Assembly: GCA_947500135.1 (NCBI GenBank)
Contig: CANMQX010000004.1
Location: 347,442 to 411,441, forward strand
Source: an uncultured Paracoccaceae bacterium
GTDB lineage: Bacteria; Pseudomonadota; Alphaproteobacteria; Rhodobacterales; Rhodobacteraceae
DNA: 64,000 bases
Direction of reading: 5' to 3'
Shown here: one piece after another, positions 1 through 8,745 of the stretch
Layout: every line of letters begins with the position of its first letter
How positions within the stretch are numbered: the stretch's first letter is position 1
Notes under the pieces: model-generated
What the model was told of the DNA's origin: nothing
Database searches by the model: none
What the model saw: only the letters and a program-made list of their open reading frames with translations
Translations under genes and position numbers: made by a program

Positions 1-2
1 AA

Positions 3-101
3 CGCGCCGTGGAACTGGCAGGAGAGCCGGACGTGGCCGATTTTCTTGCCGATTGGGCGGGTGCCCATCCGGGGCAAGTGGTGGAACACGGGATTGCCTG
101 A
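3..101 (+). CDS. 3' end of an unidentified upstream gene (partial)
   Basis: Reading frame 3 is open from the window edge to a TGA at 99-101, encoding about 32 residues that end in VVEHGIA. The following phosphatase has an in-frame GTG only 4 bases after this stop, so the two genes are probably cotranscribed. Too little protein is visible to name a family. This frame also explains why the upstream ATG at 46 should not be taken as the phosphatase start. Confidence 0.55.
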   Translation, partial: RAVELAGEPDVADFLADWAGAHPGQVVEHGIA

Positions 102-105
102 ATTC

Positions 106-576
106 GTGATTCATAGCTTGCCAGTGGGCGGTGGGGAATTGGGCATCAGCCCGATCCCCGGTCGCACACGGCACTATTACACAGACTGGCTGCGGTTGAT
201 GGATTGGGGGCCGTCGCTAGTGATCTCAATGACTGAGCAGGCAGAGTTGAACCGTAAAGGGGCCGGATCGCTCGGGCGGGATCTTGCGAATGCAGGGATC
301 AGCTGGCTGCATCTACCAGTGCCGGATTTCGGGGTGCCGACGGATTTGGACTGGCCCATGGTCCGTGACAGGGCGCTTGGTGAACTAAAGGGTGCAAACC
401 AGGTGCTGGTCCATTGCGTTGGTGGCTGTGGGCGGTCGGGGATGATGTGTCTGCGGCTGATGATTGCTGCGGGTGAAAACCCAGATGCGGCGCTTGCTCG
501 GCTACGAAAGGTACGGCCCTGTGCGGTTGAAACAGACGCCCAGATGGGTTGGGCGCGGCACGTTGATCCAACGTAA
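106..576 (+). CDS. Small dual-specificity/tyrosine protein phosphatase
   Basis: A 156-residue protein with the CX5R phosphatase loop HCVGGCGRSG (nucleophile about C104, phosphate-binding R110) and an upstream PVPDFGVP segment whose Asp (about D74) is a candidate general acid. It probably dephosphorylates a protein or small phosphoester in the cytoplasm; no signal peptide is visible. An in-frame ATG exists at 46, but that region is coding in another frame for the preceding gene, so GTG 106 is preferred, consistent with translational coupling. The gene ends inside a 26-bp perfect palindrome that also faces the convergent rsgA gene. Substrate unknown. Confidence 0.8.
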   Translation: MIHSLPVGGGELGISPIPGRTRHYYTDWLRLMDWGPSLVISMTEQAELNRKGAGSLGRDLANAGISWLHLPVPDFGVPTDLDWPMVRDRALGELKGANQVLVHCVGGCGRSGMMCLRLMIAAGENPDAALARLRKVRPCAVETDAQMGWARHVDPT

Positions 577-598
577 GATGGGTTTAAACCCATCTTAC
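573..598. repeat. 26-bp perfect palindrome between convergent genes
   Basis: A perfect inverted repeat centred on TTTAAA with arms GTAAGATGGGT / ACCCATCTTAC. It begins inside the stop codon of the phosphatase gene and lies before the 3' end of rsgA, so as RNA it would form a hairpin usable as a terminator in either direction. A related composite copy occurs at 29120-29174. Confidence 0.7.
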
Positions 599-621
599 TT
601 TCAGCAAACTTGCGATCAGCC

Positions 622-1653
622 TCAGCGTTTCCTTTTGTTTTGGGCGTTTTTCACCATTTTACCGAATTTTTTATACCGGTCGCGCGCCTGCGCGATGGTT
701 TCGGTTGCATATTCGTTTTCGCGCTTTAGCTTTTTGAAACGCTTCAGACGGTCCGGGTCAATCTCACCAGTTTCAATCGCGGCCTGCACGGCACAACCCG
801 GTTCGGTCTCGTGTTCGCAATCGCGGAATTTGCACTGATCGGCCAGTTCTGAGATTTCGGGGAAGGTGGCATCGATACCGTATTCCACCTCGGCCACCCC
901 AAGCCCGCGCATGCCCGGCGTATCGATCAGCCAGCCACCAGCCGGGATCTGGTGCAGCGACCGCCCCGTCGTTGTGTGCCGTCCGCGCGCATCATCTTCG
1001 CGGATGTCCTGCGTGGCCGCGTTTCCGCCGGTCAGCGCGTTGGCAACGGTGGTTTTGCCCACGCCGGAGGACCCGGTCAGGGCCACAGTTTGCCCTTTGC
1101 CGCACCAAAGCGCGAGCTGCCCGCCCACGTCATCCGATTTGGCGTTAATGGCCAGCACATCCAATGCCCGGCCCAGTTTGTGCGCCTTGTCCACATAGGC
1201 GTCGGGGTCTTCGGCCTCATCAGCTTTGGTGATCAGGATCACTGGCGTGATCAGGGCATCATGCGCCAGTGCCAGATAGCGTTCCAGCCGCGCGGGGTTA
1301 AAGTCGTTATTGCAGGATGTGGTGATGAACAGCGTGTCGATATTGGCTGCAATAAGTTGTTTGTCGCCAGTATGATACTCGGTCCCGCGCCCCAGTTCGG
1401 TTTTGCGGTCAAGCACCCGCACCAAACGGTGTTGCGCAGGGTTACACAGCACCCAATCGCCCACCGCCACTGCAGCGGTGGTAATCCCGGGATCAAGTGT
1501 CAGTTCAAGCGGTCCGATTTCAGAAAGTGCGTTCACCCGGTCACGGTGGACCATGGCGATGCGGGCAGGGGTGAGGGTTTCCAGCTCTGCGATATCAAGC
1601 TGGGACATGTAGAAGGGCGACCAGCCAAGGGCGTCGCGTGTCAGGTCTGTCAA
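622..1653 (-). CDS. rsgA: Ribosome small-subunit-dependent GTPase A (RsgA/YjeQ)
   Basis: A 343-residue circularly permuted GTPase that helps 30S subunit maturation. The G4 motif TKAD (about 142-145) precedes the P-loop GSSGVGKT (about 194-201) and the G3 motif DTPG (about 245), which is the diagnostic permuted order. An N-terminal OB-fold region precedes the GTPase, and a C-terminal zinc knuckle is visible (CKFRDCEHETEPGC). Length matches the family. It faces the phosphatase gene convergently. The region upstream of its start holds a dispersed repeat, and I see no clear promoter there. Confidence 0.95.
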   Translation of the reverse strand: MTDLTRDALGWSPFYMSQLDIAELETLTPARIAMVHRDRVNALSEIGPLELTLDPGITTAAVAVGDWVLCNPAQHRLVRVLDRKTELGRGTEYHTGDKQLIAANIDTLFITTSCNNDFNPARLERYLALAHDALITPVILITKADEAEDPDAYVDKAHKLGRALDVLAINAKSDDVGGQLALWCGKGQTVALTGSSGVGKTTVANALTGGNAATQDIREDDARGRHTTTGRSLHQIPAGGWLIDTPGMRGLGVAEVEYGIDATFPEISELADQCKFRDCEHETEPGCAVQAAIETGEIDPDRLKRFKKLKRENEYATETIAQARDRYKKFGKMVKNAQNKRKR

Positions 1654-1934
1654 TGGAGTGTCCTCGTCAAAGGAAATACGTTGGCTGGTGGCACAAACCT
1701 ACCAGCGGGAACCGGACGAGGGAACGGAAATAGCTTCAGCGCACCCGGACCGGGAGGATGGATCGCACAATCATATTTGTCCTCCTTTTTCGAAGTTGCT
1801 GGCGATAGTTTGTCATCTTTCGCGGTCGGGTGCAACACGGGCAGGCGCAACGCTCGGTAGGGGATACGGGCGGGCGCAACACCCGGGTTTTCGCGAATCG
1901 GCCTGAAAACCCTTAACGCAAGGTTTTGCTGCAA

Positions 1935-2034
1935 TATCAGCGGTCGGCGACGCGTCGGCAAAACGTCGGCATCGCGTCGGGCACCTTTGGGACGTTTGGC
2001 GTGGTTAACGTGGCGCGCGGTGAATCTGTGAATG
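1935..2034. repeat. Dispersed intergenic repeat, copy A
   Basis: This stretch lies in the 500-base gap between rsgA and the RAYT gene. Bases 1944-1969 hold an iterated CGTCGGC motif that is repeated with one mismatch at 36832-36857. About 40 bases further on, both copies carry a TTAAC followed by CGCGCGGTGAA. The shared block spans about 90-100 bp with a gap in copy B. No open frame is conserved between the copies, so I read it as a noncoding element of unknown role. Apart from this and the REP-like hairpin at 2074 I see nothing in the gap. Confidence 0.65.
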
Positions 2035-2073
2035 CAGTGTTAAGGATTGGAGGGCTGTGATTGGCACGGATCA

Positions 2074-2100
2074 GGTGCGCATGAATGCACACCCTACACG
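2074..2100. repeat. REP-like hairpin upstream of RAYT gene
   Basis: Contains GTGCGCATGAAT..CACCCTAC. Bases from 2074 can fold into a hairpin with one mismatch (GGTG-GCAT / ATGC-CACC). A near-identical element lies just after the RAYT gene at 2623-2649. Palindromic elements flanking a RAYT gene are the usual arrangement for REP sequences mobilised by these enzymes. Confidence 0.65.
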
Positions 2101-2154
2101 TCATCGCCGCTGAGCGTCACCATTCATTAATGATTGGCTGGCAATGTCTATCGG

Positions 2155-2619
2155 ATGTCGCGTTATCGCCGCCTGCATCGACCGGGTGCCACGATATTCT
2201 TTACGGTCAACCTGGCGCAACGCGGATCAGATTTGTTGGTGCGTGAGATAGAGACCCTGCGCGCAGCGGTCAGAACAACACGCCGAGAGTGCCCGTTCCA
2301 GATAGATGCATGGGTGGTCTTGCCTGACCACATGCATTGCATCTGGACCTTACCCGCAGGCGATGCGGCGTATTCCAAACGGTGGAGCGTGATCAAAGCC
2401 CGGTTTTCAATGCAAATGGACGGCGGTGGGCGGCGCCAAAGCCATATCAAACGACGTGAGAAAGGCATATGGCAACGCAGGTTCTGGGAGCATCACATCC
2501 GGGATGACGGTGGTTTTGCGGCGCATGTGAATTATTGCTGGATCAACCCGGTCAAACACGGATTGGTCGATAATGCAGGTGATTGGCCATATTCGTCATA
2601 CCATCGTGATAACCTATAG
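2155..2619 (+). mobile_element. REP-associated tyrosine transposase (RAYT, Y1/HUH family)
   Basis: A 154-residue Y1_Tnp-type protein that cleaves and joins single-stranded palindromic (REP) DNA. The start MSRYRR at 2155 is typical of RAYTs; a TTG at 2134 would add seven residues. It carries the family N-terminus (RPGATIFFTVNLA), the HUH metal site seen as DHMH (H59 and H61), a WVVLPDHMH context, and the C-terminal Y-C-W-I-N-P-V segment with the candidate nucleophilic Tyr. It is intact and flanked on both sides by REP-like hairpins (2074-2100 and 2623-2649), so it may be a functional single-copy domesticated transposase. Confidence 0.88.
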
Positions 2620-2622
2620 TGC

Positions 2623-2649
2623 GTGCGCATGAATGAGCACCCTACGTGT
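2623..2649. repeat. REP-like hairpin downstream of RAYT gene
   Basis: Begins 4 bases after the RAYT stop codon and shares GTGCGCATGAATG..CACCCTAC with the upstream copy in the same orientation. GTGC-CAT / ATG-GCAC arms form a short hairpin with one mismatch. Confidence 0.65.
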
Positions 2650-2760
2650 GTTTGCCAAACGATGTCACTCTGTGGGTTCTATATACTGCCGATTCCACCA
2701 AATCATTTCAAGATTTCGCTCTATCGGCCAATGTGTTTTGCCTTTGGCAAATCACTTGGG

Positions 2761-2855
2761 TGAGAGGCTGACAACGACCCAAGCGGGGCTCGTTATGGCT
2801 GCTTCCTTCCGGACCTGACCAGGTTGGCGAGGCGCCTGCCCGCGCCAACCTCTCA
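2761..2855 (-). ncRNA. ffs: Small bacterial signal recognition particle RNA (4.5S type)
   Basis: On the minus strand the sequence holds the conserved SRP RNA core GGTCAGGTCCGGAAGGAAGC, comprising the symmetric/asymmetric loops and tetraloop that bind Ffh. The ends pair over TGAGAGG (2849-2855) with CCTCTCA (2761-2767 on the other strand), giving a closed rod of about 95 nt, the usual size. A well-spaced promoter lies immediately upstream. The exact 5' and 3' ends are estimated from the terminal pairing. Confidence 0.95.
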
Positions 2856-2861
2856 CCTCGT

Positions 2862-2890
2862 CATATAGGGCGCGTGTTCCATCTGTGCAA
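2862..2890 (-). promoter_or_regulatory. Promoter of ffs
   Basis: On the minus strand TTGCAC (2885-2890) and TATATG (2862-2867) are separated by exactly 17 bases, a near-consensus housekeeping promoter. The predicted RNA start at 2855 lies 7 bases beyond the -10 element. Confidence 0.75.
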
Positions 2891-2895
2891 GTGAT

Positions 2896-4770
2896 TCAGA
2901 ATGTCAGGCGATACCGGTCAAACCCGTCCTTGCCGGGCCCGATATGGTTGATCCCACTGGTCAGATACCGTTGTGCCGCCGGGGCAGATTGAAAGACCGC
3001 ACTTGTATCCGGGTGATGCGTGAATTGCACCGGATGCCCGCATGTCAGCGCCTCGGGGCCGCTGTGTCGCAGGTGATTGATCAGGATATCGCGGGTTGTT
3101 TCGGTTGAGGTGAACAGGATGTTTCCCGGATCTGTGCTGCCAAAACCACCGCCCCCGTTTGTGCGGTAGCTATTGGTTGCAACGATAAAGCAATCATCGT
3201 CGCCAACCGGCCTGTCACCGCAAGACAGATGGGTCACCCGGGATGCGTTTTCATCCCAGAGTGCACCGCTGGGCGTAAAGCGTGCTGGTTGCGACAGATC
3301 AAACCGATACCGCAGCCCATAGATCGTATCGCTGTTATAAGGCGCGCTATGCGGGTTAAAGAGCGGCTGATCATGCTGACCGGGCACGATGGTTGCGAAA
3401 TGCGAGGCTGCGCGTTCCAGCCAGAGTCGCAATTGGTAGCCGGTGCAGCGGATCGCGCATAACACATTGGCAAACGGGTAGATTGCAGCAGCATCGCGCA
3501 GGGTCAGCGGCCCTGGGGGGATGTTGATGTAATGCGCGGGGCCGGTCCGGCCCCCGACCCGAAACGGGGCGGTCGCCGCCAGAACAGGCAGGTCATCATG
3601 CCCAAGCCTGGCCATCGCCCCGGTGATGAATTCCTTTTGCGCCTTGGCCAGCAGATGCTGGGCCATATCCGGCCCGATATTTGCGAAATAGCTGTGGATT
3701 GGCACATTGGTCCGTGCAATCGGCTGCCGGATGTGGCGCAGCGTGGCTGCATGTGCATCGCTGACCTGCGCGCTCAGCTGCTGTTGGATCGGCGATTGCG
3801 TCTTGGGTTTGGCCCCGCTTTGCAGCCGTGCCTGTGCGCCTTGCATCTGCCATCCGCCATGCCGCCAGGCGAGGCGCATATCAACCACCCCCAGAAGACT
3901 GCCATAGAACCCGGCCATCACCGCAGGCTTGCCATGTAGCGTTCCGGCAAGCGGATCAATGGCGGCAGAGGCCATGACACTGTTCCCCGGAAAGACGTCA
4001 TGCGTGTGGCCCGTCAGGACCACATCAATGCCCGGAATTGCGGCCAGCGGCACCGCGGCGTTTTCCATGCGCTGGCTATGTTCGGTCGCTCCGATCCCGG
4101 AATGACATAGGGCGACGACGATATCCGCGCCTGCCGCTTTCATTTGCGGGACGATATCGGTGGCCGCTGCAATGATATCTTCGGTGCTGATCTGATCCAG
4201 CAGCGCCGCCTTGTCCCATTCGGTGATCTGGGGGGGTAGAAAACCCGTCACACCGATTTTGACCGGGCGGACGACCCCATCATCACATTGCAATGCGCGG
4301 TCCAGAATCAAGAAAGGTTCGGCCAGCGCATCCCCTGTCAAATGGGTGATGTTGGCGCATGTCACCGGGAATTGGGCGTCTTTCAGGATCCTTTGCAGAA
4401 ATTCCAGCCCGTAGTTAAACTCGTGATTGCCCAGGGTCACCGCATCATAGGCCAGTGTATTCAGGGCGGCGATCATCGGATGCGCGCCACTTTCGATGCC
4501 GTGACTGGCAACATAATCGGCCAGCGGGTTGCCCTGAATGAAATCGCCATTGTCGAAGAGCAGCGATGTCACCCCGTCTTCGGCGCGCAAATCTTCGATA
4601 ATGGCTGCAAGGTTTATCAGGCCGGTGCTTACCTCTGCCCGATCCGAGAAATAGTCATAGTCCAGAATTTGCATGTGCAAATCCGTCGTCTCCATAATCC
4701 GGAGCCGCGCAGTTGGGATATCCCCCTGCTCTTTGATGGAGCCAATTTCGGGCGATTCCATATTCATCAT
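2896..4770 (-). CDS. cpdB: 2',3'-cyclic-nucleotide 2'-phosphodiesterase / 5'-nucleotidase family protein
   Basis: A 624-residue two-domain nucleotidase that should hydrolyse cyclic or monophosphate nucleotides. The N-terminal calcineurin-like metallophosphatase has TTDLHMQ (D-x-H), FDNGDF, LGNHEFNYG and GHTHDVF metal-site motifs. The C-terminal substrate-binding domain carries ATNSYRTNGGGGFG. A longer frame reaches 4986, but it overlaps the divergent nudC gene and reads as unrelated basic sequence, so the ATG cluster at 4770-4761 is the better start. No signal peptide is evident from that start, unlike the periplasmic enterobacterial CpdB; its location is therefore uncertain. Confidence 0.87.
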   Translation of the reverse strand: MMNMESPEIGSIKEQGDIPTARLRIMETTDLHMQILDYDYFSDRAEVSTGLINLAAIIEDLRAEDGVTSLLFDNGDFIQGNPLADYVASHGIESGAHPMIAALNTLAYDAVTLGNHEFNYGLEFLQRILKDAQFPVTCANITHLTGDALAEPFLILDRALQCDDGVVRPVKIGVTGFLPPQITEWDKAALLDQISTEDIIAAATDIVPQMKAAGADIVVALCHSGIGATEHSQRMENAAVPLAAIPGIDVVLTGHTHDVFPGNSVMASAAIDPLAGTLHGKPAVMAGFYGSLLGVVDMRLAWRHGGWQMQGAQARLQSGAKPKTQSPIQQQLSAQVSDAHAATLRHIRQPIARTNVPIHSYFANIGPDMAQHLLAKAQKEFITGAMARLGHDDLPVLAATAPFRVGGRTGPAHYINIPPGPLTLRDAAAIYPFANVLCAIRCTGYQLRLWLERAASHFATIVPGQHDQPLFNPHSAPYNSDTIYGLRYRFDLSQPARFTPSGALWDENASRVTHLSCGDRPVGDDDCFIVATNSYRTNGGGGFGSTDPGNILFTSTETTRDILINHLRHSGPEALTCGHPVQFTHHPDTSAVFQSAPAAQRYLTSGINHIGPGKDGFDRYRLTF

Positions 4771-4856
4771 GCAACTATAGGATGAATTGATGCAATTGGT
4801 AGGCGCAGGATGCGGAAAAATTTGAACTTGTGCAAACGCCGTGGCATTGCGTCCCG

Positions 4857-5813
4857 ATGAAAATTGCAGAAACAGTGACCTTTGGCGGCTCTGGCCTTGA
4901 TCGCGCGGCGGAATGCCGGGGCGACGCGCAGGCTTTGCAGGCCCATCCCGATGCGCGCAGCATCGTTCTTTGGCGCGGTAAACCAATGTTGAATGGGGAC
5001 GCGATTATGCATGTCCCTTTGGATCATGCCATTCTGCGCGACGCAAGCGATGGCCTGATTTTATTGGGCCGTGATGAGGGTGCCCCAATTTTCGCGGCGG
5101 ACCTTTCGGAATGGATGCCCGATGATATCGACACGGTTCAGTTGGACAGTTTTCTGGATCAATCCGCGCAGCATCATCCCGCCATGCCCGCCGACGTCAC
5201 CTTTGTTGAACTGCGCGCGGCCATGGTCCGGCTGACACCGCGTGATGCAGAACTGGCCGCCACTGCCAAGGCGATTTTTGGCTGGCACCGGTCGCATCGG
5301 TTTTGTGCGCTTTGCGGGGAACAAAGCCTGATGGCCATGGCCGGGTGGCAGCGCGATTGCCCGTCTTGTGGCGGCCATCATTTTCCGCGCACCGATCCGG
5401 TTGTGATCATGCTGATTACGCATGGGAATTCTGTTCTGCTGGGCCGATCACCCGGTTGGCCGGAAGGCATGTATTCCTGCCTTGCAGGGTTTGTCGAACC
5501 CGGTGAGACGATTGAGGCCGCCGTGCGCCGCGAAGTGTTTGAAGAGGCGGGGGTGCGTGTTGGTGCCGTCCGCTATCTGTCCAGCCAGCCATGGCCTTTT
5601 CCATCCTCGTTGATGTTCGGCTGCCAGGGCGATGCGCTTGATACCGCGGTGACAATTGATCCGGTCGAGATTGAGGATGCCCGTTGGGTCAGCCGTGAAG
5701 ACATCGCGCGAGCCTTTGCGGGTGATCACCCCGACATATTGCCTGCCCGAAAGGGGGCCATCGCGCATTTCTTGCTGGAAAACTGGCTTGCAGATAGGCT
5801 TGATGAGGAATGA
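4857..5813 (+). CDS. nudC: NAD(+)/NADH diphosphatase NudC
   Basis: A 318-residue NUDIX enzyme that hydrolyses NAD(H) and can remove NAD caps from RNA. The four-Cys zinc site (CALC...CPSC) precedes the NUDIX box GFVEPGETIEAAVRREVFEE, and the NudC signature SQPWPFPSS follows. A GTG at 4830 would add nine residues; ATG 4857 fits the family start better. It is divergent from the nucleotidase gene, a plausible functional pairing in nucleotide turnover, and 25 bases upstream of an SRPBCC gene. Confidence 0.93.
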   Translation: MKIAETVTFGGSGLDRAAECRGDAQALQAHPDARSIVLWRGKPMLNGDAIMHVPLDHAILRDASDGLILLGRDEGAPIFAADLSEWMPDDIDTVQLDSFLDQSAQHHPAMPADVTFVELRAAMVRLTPRDAELAATAKAIFGWHRSHRFCALCGEQSLMAMAGWQRDCPSCGGHHFPRTDPVVIMLITHGNSVLLGRSPGWPEGMYSCLAGFVEPGETIEAAVRREVFEEAGVRVGAVRYLSSQPWPFPSSLMFGCQGDALDTAVTIDPVEIEDARWVSREDIARAFAGDHPDILPARKGAIAHFLLENWLADRLDEE

Positions 5814-5838
5814 TGACCGGTAGTCTGGGGCAAACCAT

Positions 5839-6303
5839 ATGAAGTTCAGTACGCGCGAGGATATCGAAGCCCCGATTGATCACGTTTTTGCCGAGATGAG
5901 CGATTTTGATACCTTCCAACGCCGCGCCATGCGCCATGGCGGACGGGTGGAGCGGCTGGATGACGGCCCGATCAAACAAGGCTCCCATTGGGACATTGCA
6001 TTTTCATACCGGGGTAGGGATCGCCGGATGCAGGCCGAACTGACCGAGATTGAGCCGCCGCATCACTATGTCGTCGTGGCCACATCCGACGGGATGACCA
6101 TCACGACAGAGGTTGAACTGGTCGCCTTGTCCCGGGGCCGCACGCGGATTGCCATCGGGATGGATCTACGGGCCAAATCACTGACCGCGCGTTTGCTGTT
6201 GCAGTCGATGAAACTGGCAAAGGGCAAGCTGACCAAACGGTTCAAGGCCCGGATCGTCGAACATGCCGAGGACATCGAAGACGCTTATCGCAAAAGCGTA
6301 TAG
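5839..6303 (+). CDS. SRPBCC (START-like) family protein
   Basis: A 154-residue protein beginning MKFSTREDIEAPIDHVFAEMSDFDTFQRRA, the typical N-terminal strand and helix of the SRPBCC ligand-binding fold, with central beta strands (FSYRGRDRRMQAEL, TEVELVALSRGRTRI) and a long C-terminal helix. No membrane segment or signal peptide is seen. It follows nudC closely and may be cotranscribed. Ligand and role cannot be read from the sequence. Confidence 0.75.
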   Translation: MKFSTREDIEAPIDHVFAEMSDFDTFQRRAMRHGGRVERLDDGPIKQGSHWDIAFSYRGRDRRMQAELTEIEPPHHYVVVATSDGMTITTEVELVALSRGRTRIAIGMDLRAKSLTARLLLQSMKLAKGKLTKRFKARIVEHAEDIEDAYRKSV

Positions 6304-6369
6304 GGCGCAGACCTCTATAAACACGACATAGCCCCCGGAAAGGATCGCAACCCGCAGGATCTGCATGGG

Positions 6370-6455
6370 TAAAATATGTTGATATAAAAAATATCATAGA
6401 TTTTTGAATCTGTATTATGATAATGCTATTCGCAGAGATCATGAGGTGATTCAAA
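6370..6455 (+). promoter_or_regulatory. A+T-rich promoter/operator region of the catabolic operon
   Basis: This gap is strikingly A+T-rich compared with its surroundings. It contains a short inverted repeat GATAT-N5-ATATC at 6381-6395 and TATTATGATAAT, a candidate -10 region, before the start at 6456. No operon-specific regulator gene is adjacent, so the controlling protein is unknown. Confidence 0.35.
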
Positions 6456-7355
6456 ATGCCATCAGAAGCCGGAGAGCCGCTTTATTCGCTTGCGCATCTC
6501 ACGCTTATCAATGCCACTGCGCCAGAGCTGATCTATATCGCCGCACGCGCAGGGTATGACGCGGTATCCCCACGCTTTATCCAGATGAACGTGCCCGGTG
6601 AATTCTGTGAAAGCCCGATTGACAAGGCAATGGTGTCGGCCACCAAAACCGCCTTGAAGACAACCGGGCTAAAGGTCTTGGATGTCGAACTGGCGCGGAT
6701 TACCGAAGATTGTGATCCCCGCAGTTTTGAGCCCGCCTGCGAACTGGGCGGCGAACTCGGCGCGACCCGGATGATCATGTCGGCATGGACGCCGACCCGT
6801 GATGACCGCAATTTCATTGTCGATTGCTATGCTGAAACCTGCGAAATCGCCGCCCCCTATGGCCTGTCCGTCGACCTTGAATTTCCCAGCTTCAGCCGCT
6901 TGCGCACATTGGACGAAACGCTGGATATCGTCCGCGCTGCCGATCAGCCCAATGGCGGTATTCTGGTCGATACGCTATATCTACACCTGTCGCGCGTGGA
7001 TCTGGCCGAACTTTTGCATGTGCCCGGTGCGCTGCTGAATTTCCTGCATATCTCGGACGCGCTGCCCGGCATTGCCGACACGCGCGAAGGCATGATCCAG
7101 CTGGCCCGCGATGCCCGTCTGTATCCCGGTGAAGGCTGTATCGATTTTGCGGGCATCATCGAACGGATGCCCCCGGTGGATTATTCCATCGAACTACCCA
7201 ATCAATCCCGGGTCACCGAACTGGGCTTTGAAGAACATGCGCGGCGCTGTTTGCAGCATGCCAAACGCACGTTTGGACATGTGCGTAGCCAGCGCCGCAA
7301 TCACCCCATCCCCCCACAAGAAAGCATGCTGACAGATGGCCAAAGAGCTTACTGA
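6456..7355 (+). CDS. Sugar phosphate isomerase/epimerase-type TIM barrel protein
   Basis: A 299-residue protein of the xylose isomerase-like/AP endonuclease 2 superfamily. Recognisable elements are the N-terminal strand YSLAHLTLINATAPELIYIAA, the metal-site strands with LDVELARI, SVDLEFPSF and GILVDTLYLHLSR, and FLHISDALPG with GEGCIDFAGI and a late acidic ligand in SIELPN. It heads a four-gene operon and overlaps the next gene by 20 bases. Members of the family isomerise or epimerise sugars and hydroxyacids such as hydroxypyruvate; the substrate is unknown. Confidence 0.8.
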   Translation: MPSEAGEPLYSLAHLTLINATAPELIYIAARAGYDAVSPRFIQMNVPGEFCESPIDKAMVSATKTALKTTGLKVLDVELARITEDCDPRSFEPACELGGELGATRMIMSAWTPTRDDRNFIVDCYAETCEIAAPYGLSVDLEFPSFSRLRTLDETLDIVRAADQPNGGILVDTLYLHLSRVDLAELLHVPGALLNFLHISDALPGIADTREGMIQLARDARLYPGEGCIDFAGIIERMPPVDYSIELPNQSRVTELGFEEHARRCLQHAKRTFGHVRSQRRNHPIPPQESMLTDGQRAY

Positions 7356-8745
7356 ACAAGACCGACAATTGGCGGCAGACATGATCACGCGCGCCCGTGC
7401 AGCCATGGCCGCAATCGAAGACTGGTCGCAGGATGACCTTGACCGCCTGGCCCAGGCCATCGCCTGGTATGCGGGCAATGAAAAGACATTCACCCGGCTG
7501 GCGCATCAGGGCGTTGATGAAAGCGGCATTGGCGACCGTGAAGGCCGCCCCGCCAAGTGATTCAAGATCCAGATGGTGCTGCGCGATGTGCTGCGCACCC
7601 CATCCACCGGCGTGGTCGAGGTGGATGAGGCCAAGGGGCTGGTCAAATATGCCAAGCCCGCTGGCGTCATCGCATCCCTGATCCCGATGACCAACCCCGC
7701 CATGACGCCGCCGGTCACTGGTGTGTCGGCGGCCAATGCGCGCAATGCGGTGATCTTTTCGCCCCATCCACGCACGGCCCAGACGACATGGGACATGACG
7801 CAAGTCATGCGCGCGGCCTGCCGGGCCGTGGGCGCGCCCGAAGACCTGTTTCAATGTGTACGCCACCCGTCCATCCCGCTGACCCAGCACCTGATGGAGC
7901 AATGCGATCTGACGCTGGCCACCGGGGGTAAACCCATGGTCAAGGCCGCCTATTCCTCTGGCCGCCCGGCTTACGGGGTCGGGGCTGGCAATTCCTCTAT
8001 CGTTATCGACGAGACGGCGGATATCGCGATTGCGGCACAGAATACCCGCATCTCAAAAACCTCTGACTTCGGGTCCGGTTGTTCGGCGGATGGCAATATA
8101 ATCATGCAGCGCAGCATCTATGACCAGATGGTTGCGGCGCTGGAGGCCGAAGGCGGCTATCTGTGCAGCGATGCGGAAAAGGCACTGCTGGAGTCGGCGA
8201 TGTGGGACGAGAAGGGCAACCGCACTTTCCCCACCATCGCCTGCAAACCCCAGCAGACCGCGGATGTGGCCGGGTTCAGCATCCCCGCGGATCGAAAGTT
8301 CCTGATGGTTGAAAATCAGGGCCAAATCGGCCCGGACCACAAGTTCAGCAAGGAAAAGCTGACCACGGTCATGGCGCTCTATCACTTTGAGACGTTCGAC
8401 GATGCGCTGGAGACTGTCCGCGCCATTTACGACACCGGCGGCAAAGGCCATTCCTGCGGCATCTACAGCCATAATGATGATAATATCGACGCGCTCGCCC
8501 GGGTCGCGCCGGTCAGCCGCATGATGGTGCGCCAGCCGCAATCCAAGGCCAATGCAGGCGCGTGGACCAACGGCATGCCCATGACCTCCAGCCTTGGGTG
8601 CGGCATCTGGGGCGGCAACATCACCAATGAAAACGTCACCATGAAACACATGATGAACTACACATGGGTCGCCCGACCCATCGCCGAAGACCGCCCGTCA
8701 GAGGCAGACCTATTCGGTGAGTTCTACGGACAGGAGATCGCATAA
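7336..8745 (+). pseudogene. Acylating aldehyde dehydrogenase (SauS-like) split by in-frame TGA
   Basis: Read through, the frame encodes about 469 residues, the size of CoA-acylating aldehyde dehydrogenases such as sulfoacetaldehyde dehydrogenase. One TGA at 7558-7560 divides it into a 74-residue head and a 390-residue remainder that could restart at ATG 7573. Both halves lie in the same frame and the homology-like sequence continues across the stop (REGRPAK-stop-FKIQM), so this is a point nonsense change, compatible with CGA to TGA. The catalytic Cys is present in FGSGCSADGN (codon 8080-8082). I see no convincing SECIS hairpin after the TGA. The downstream gene start overlaps this stop by one base, so the operon is otherwise intact. 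Readthrough or reinitiation cannot be excluded. Confidence 0.8.

Noticed and set aside
46..105. ATG start of the first phosphatase at 46
   Set aside because: The region is coding in another frame for the tail of an upstream gene ending at 101; the extra residues are not phosphatase-like.
1650..1961. 103-codon minus-strand open frame upstream of rsgA
   Set aside because: Overlaps the rsgA start and runs into the dispersed repeat; composition is not protein-like and no ribosome site is seen.
4771..4986. 72-residue N-terminal extension of the nucleotidase
   Set aside because: Overlaps the divergent nudC coding region and reads as an unrelated basic sequence; the ATG cluster at 4770 fits the family start.
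7561..7610. SECIS element after the TGA, implying a selenoprotein
   Set aside because: The downstream bases contain a direct repeat (GTGCTGCGC) but only a short, mismatched stem and no convincing SECIS loop; a nonsense change is simpler.
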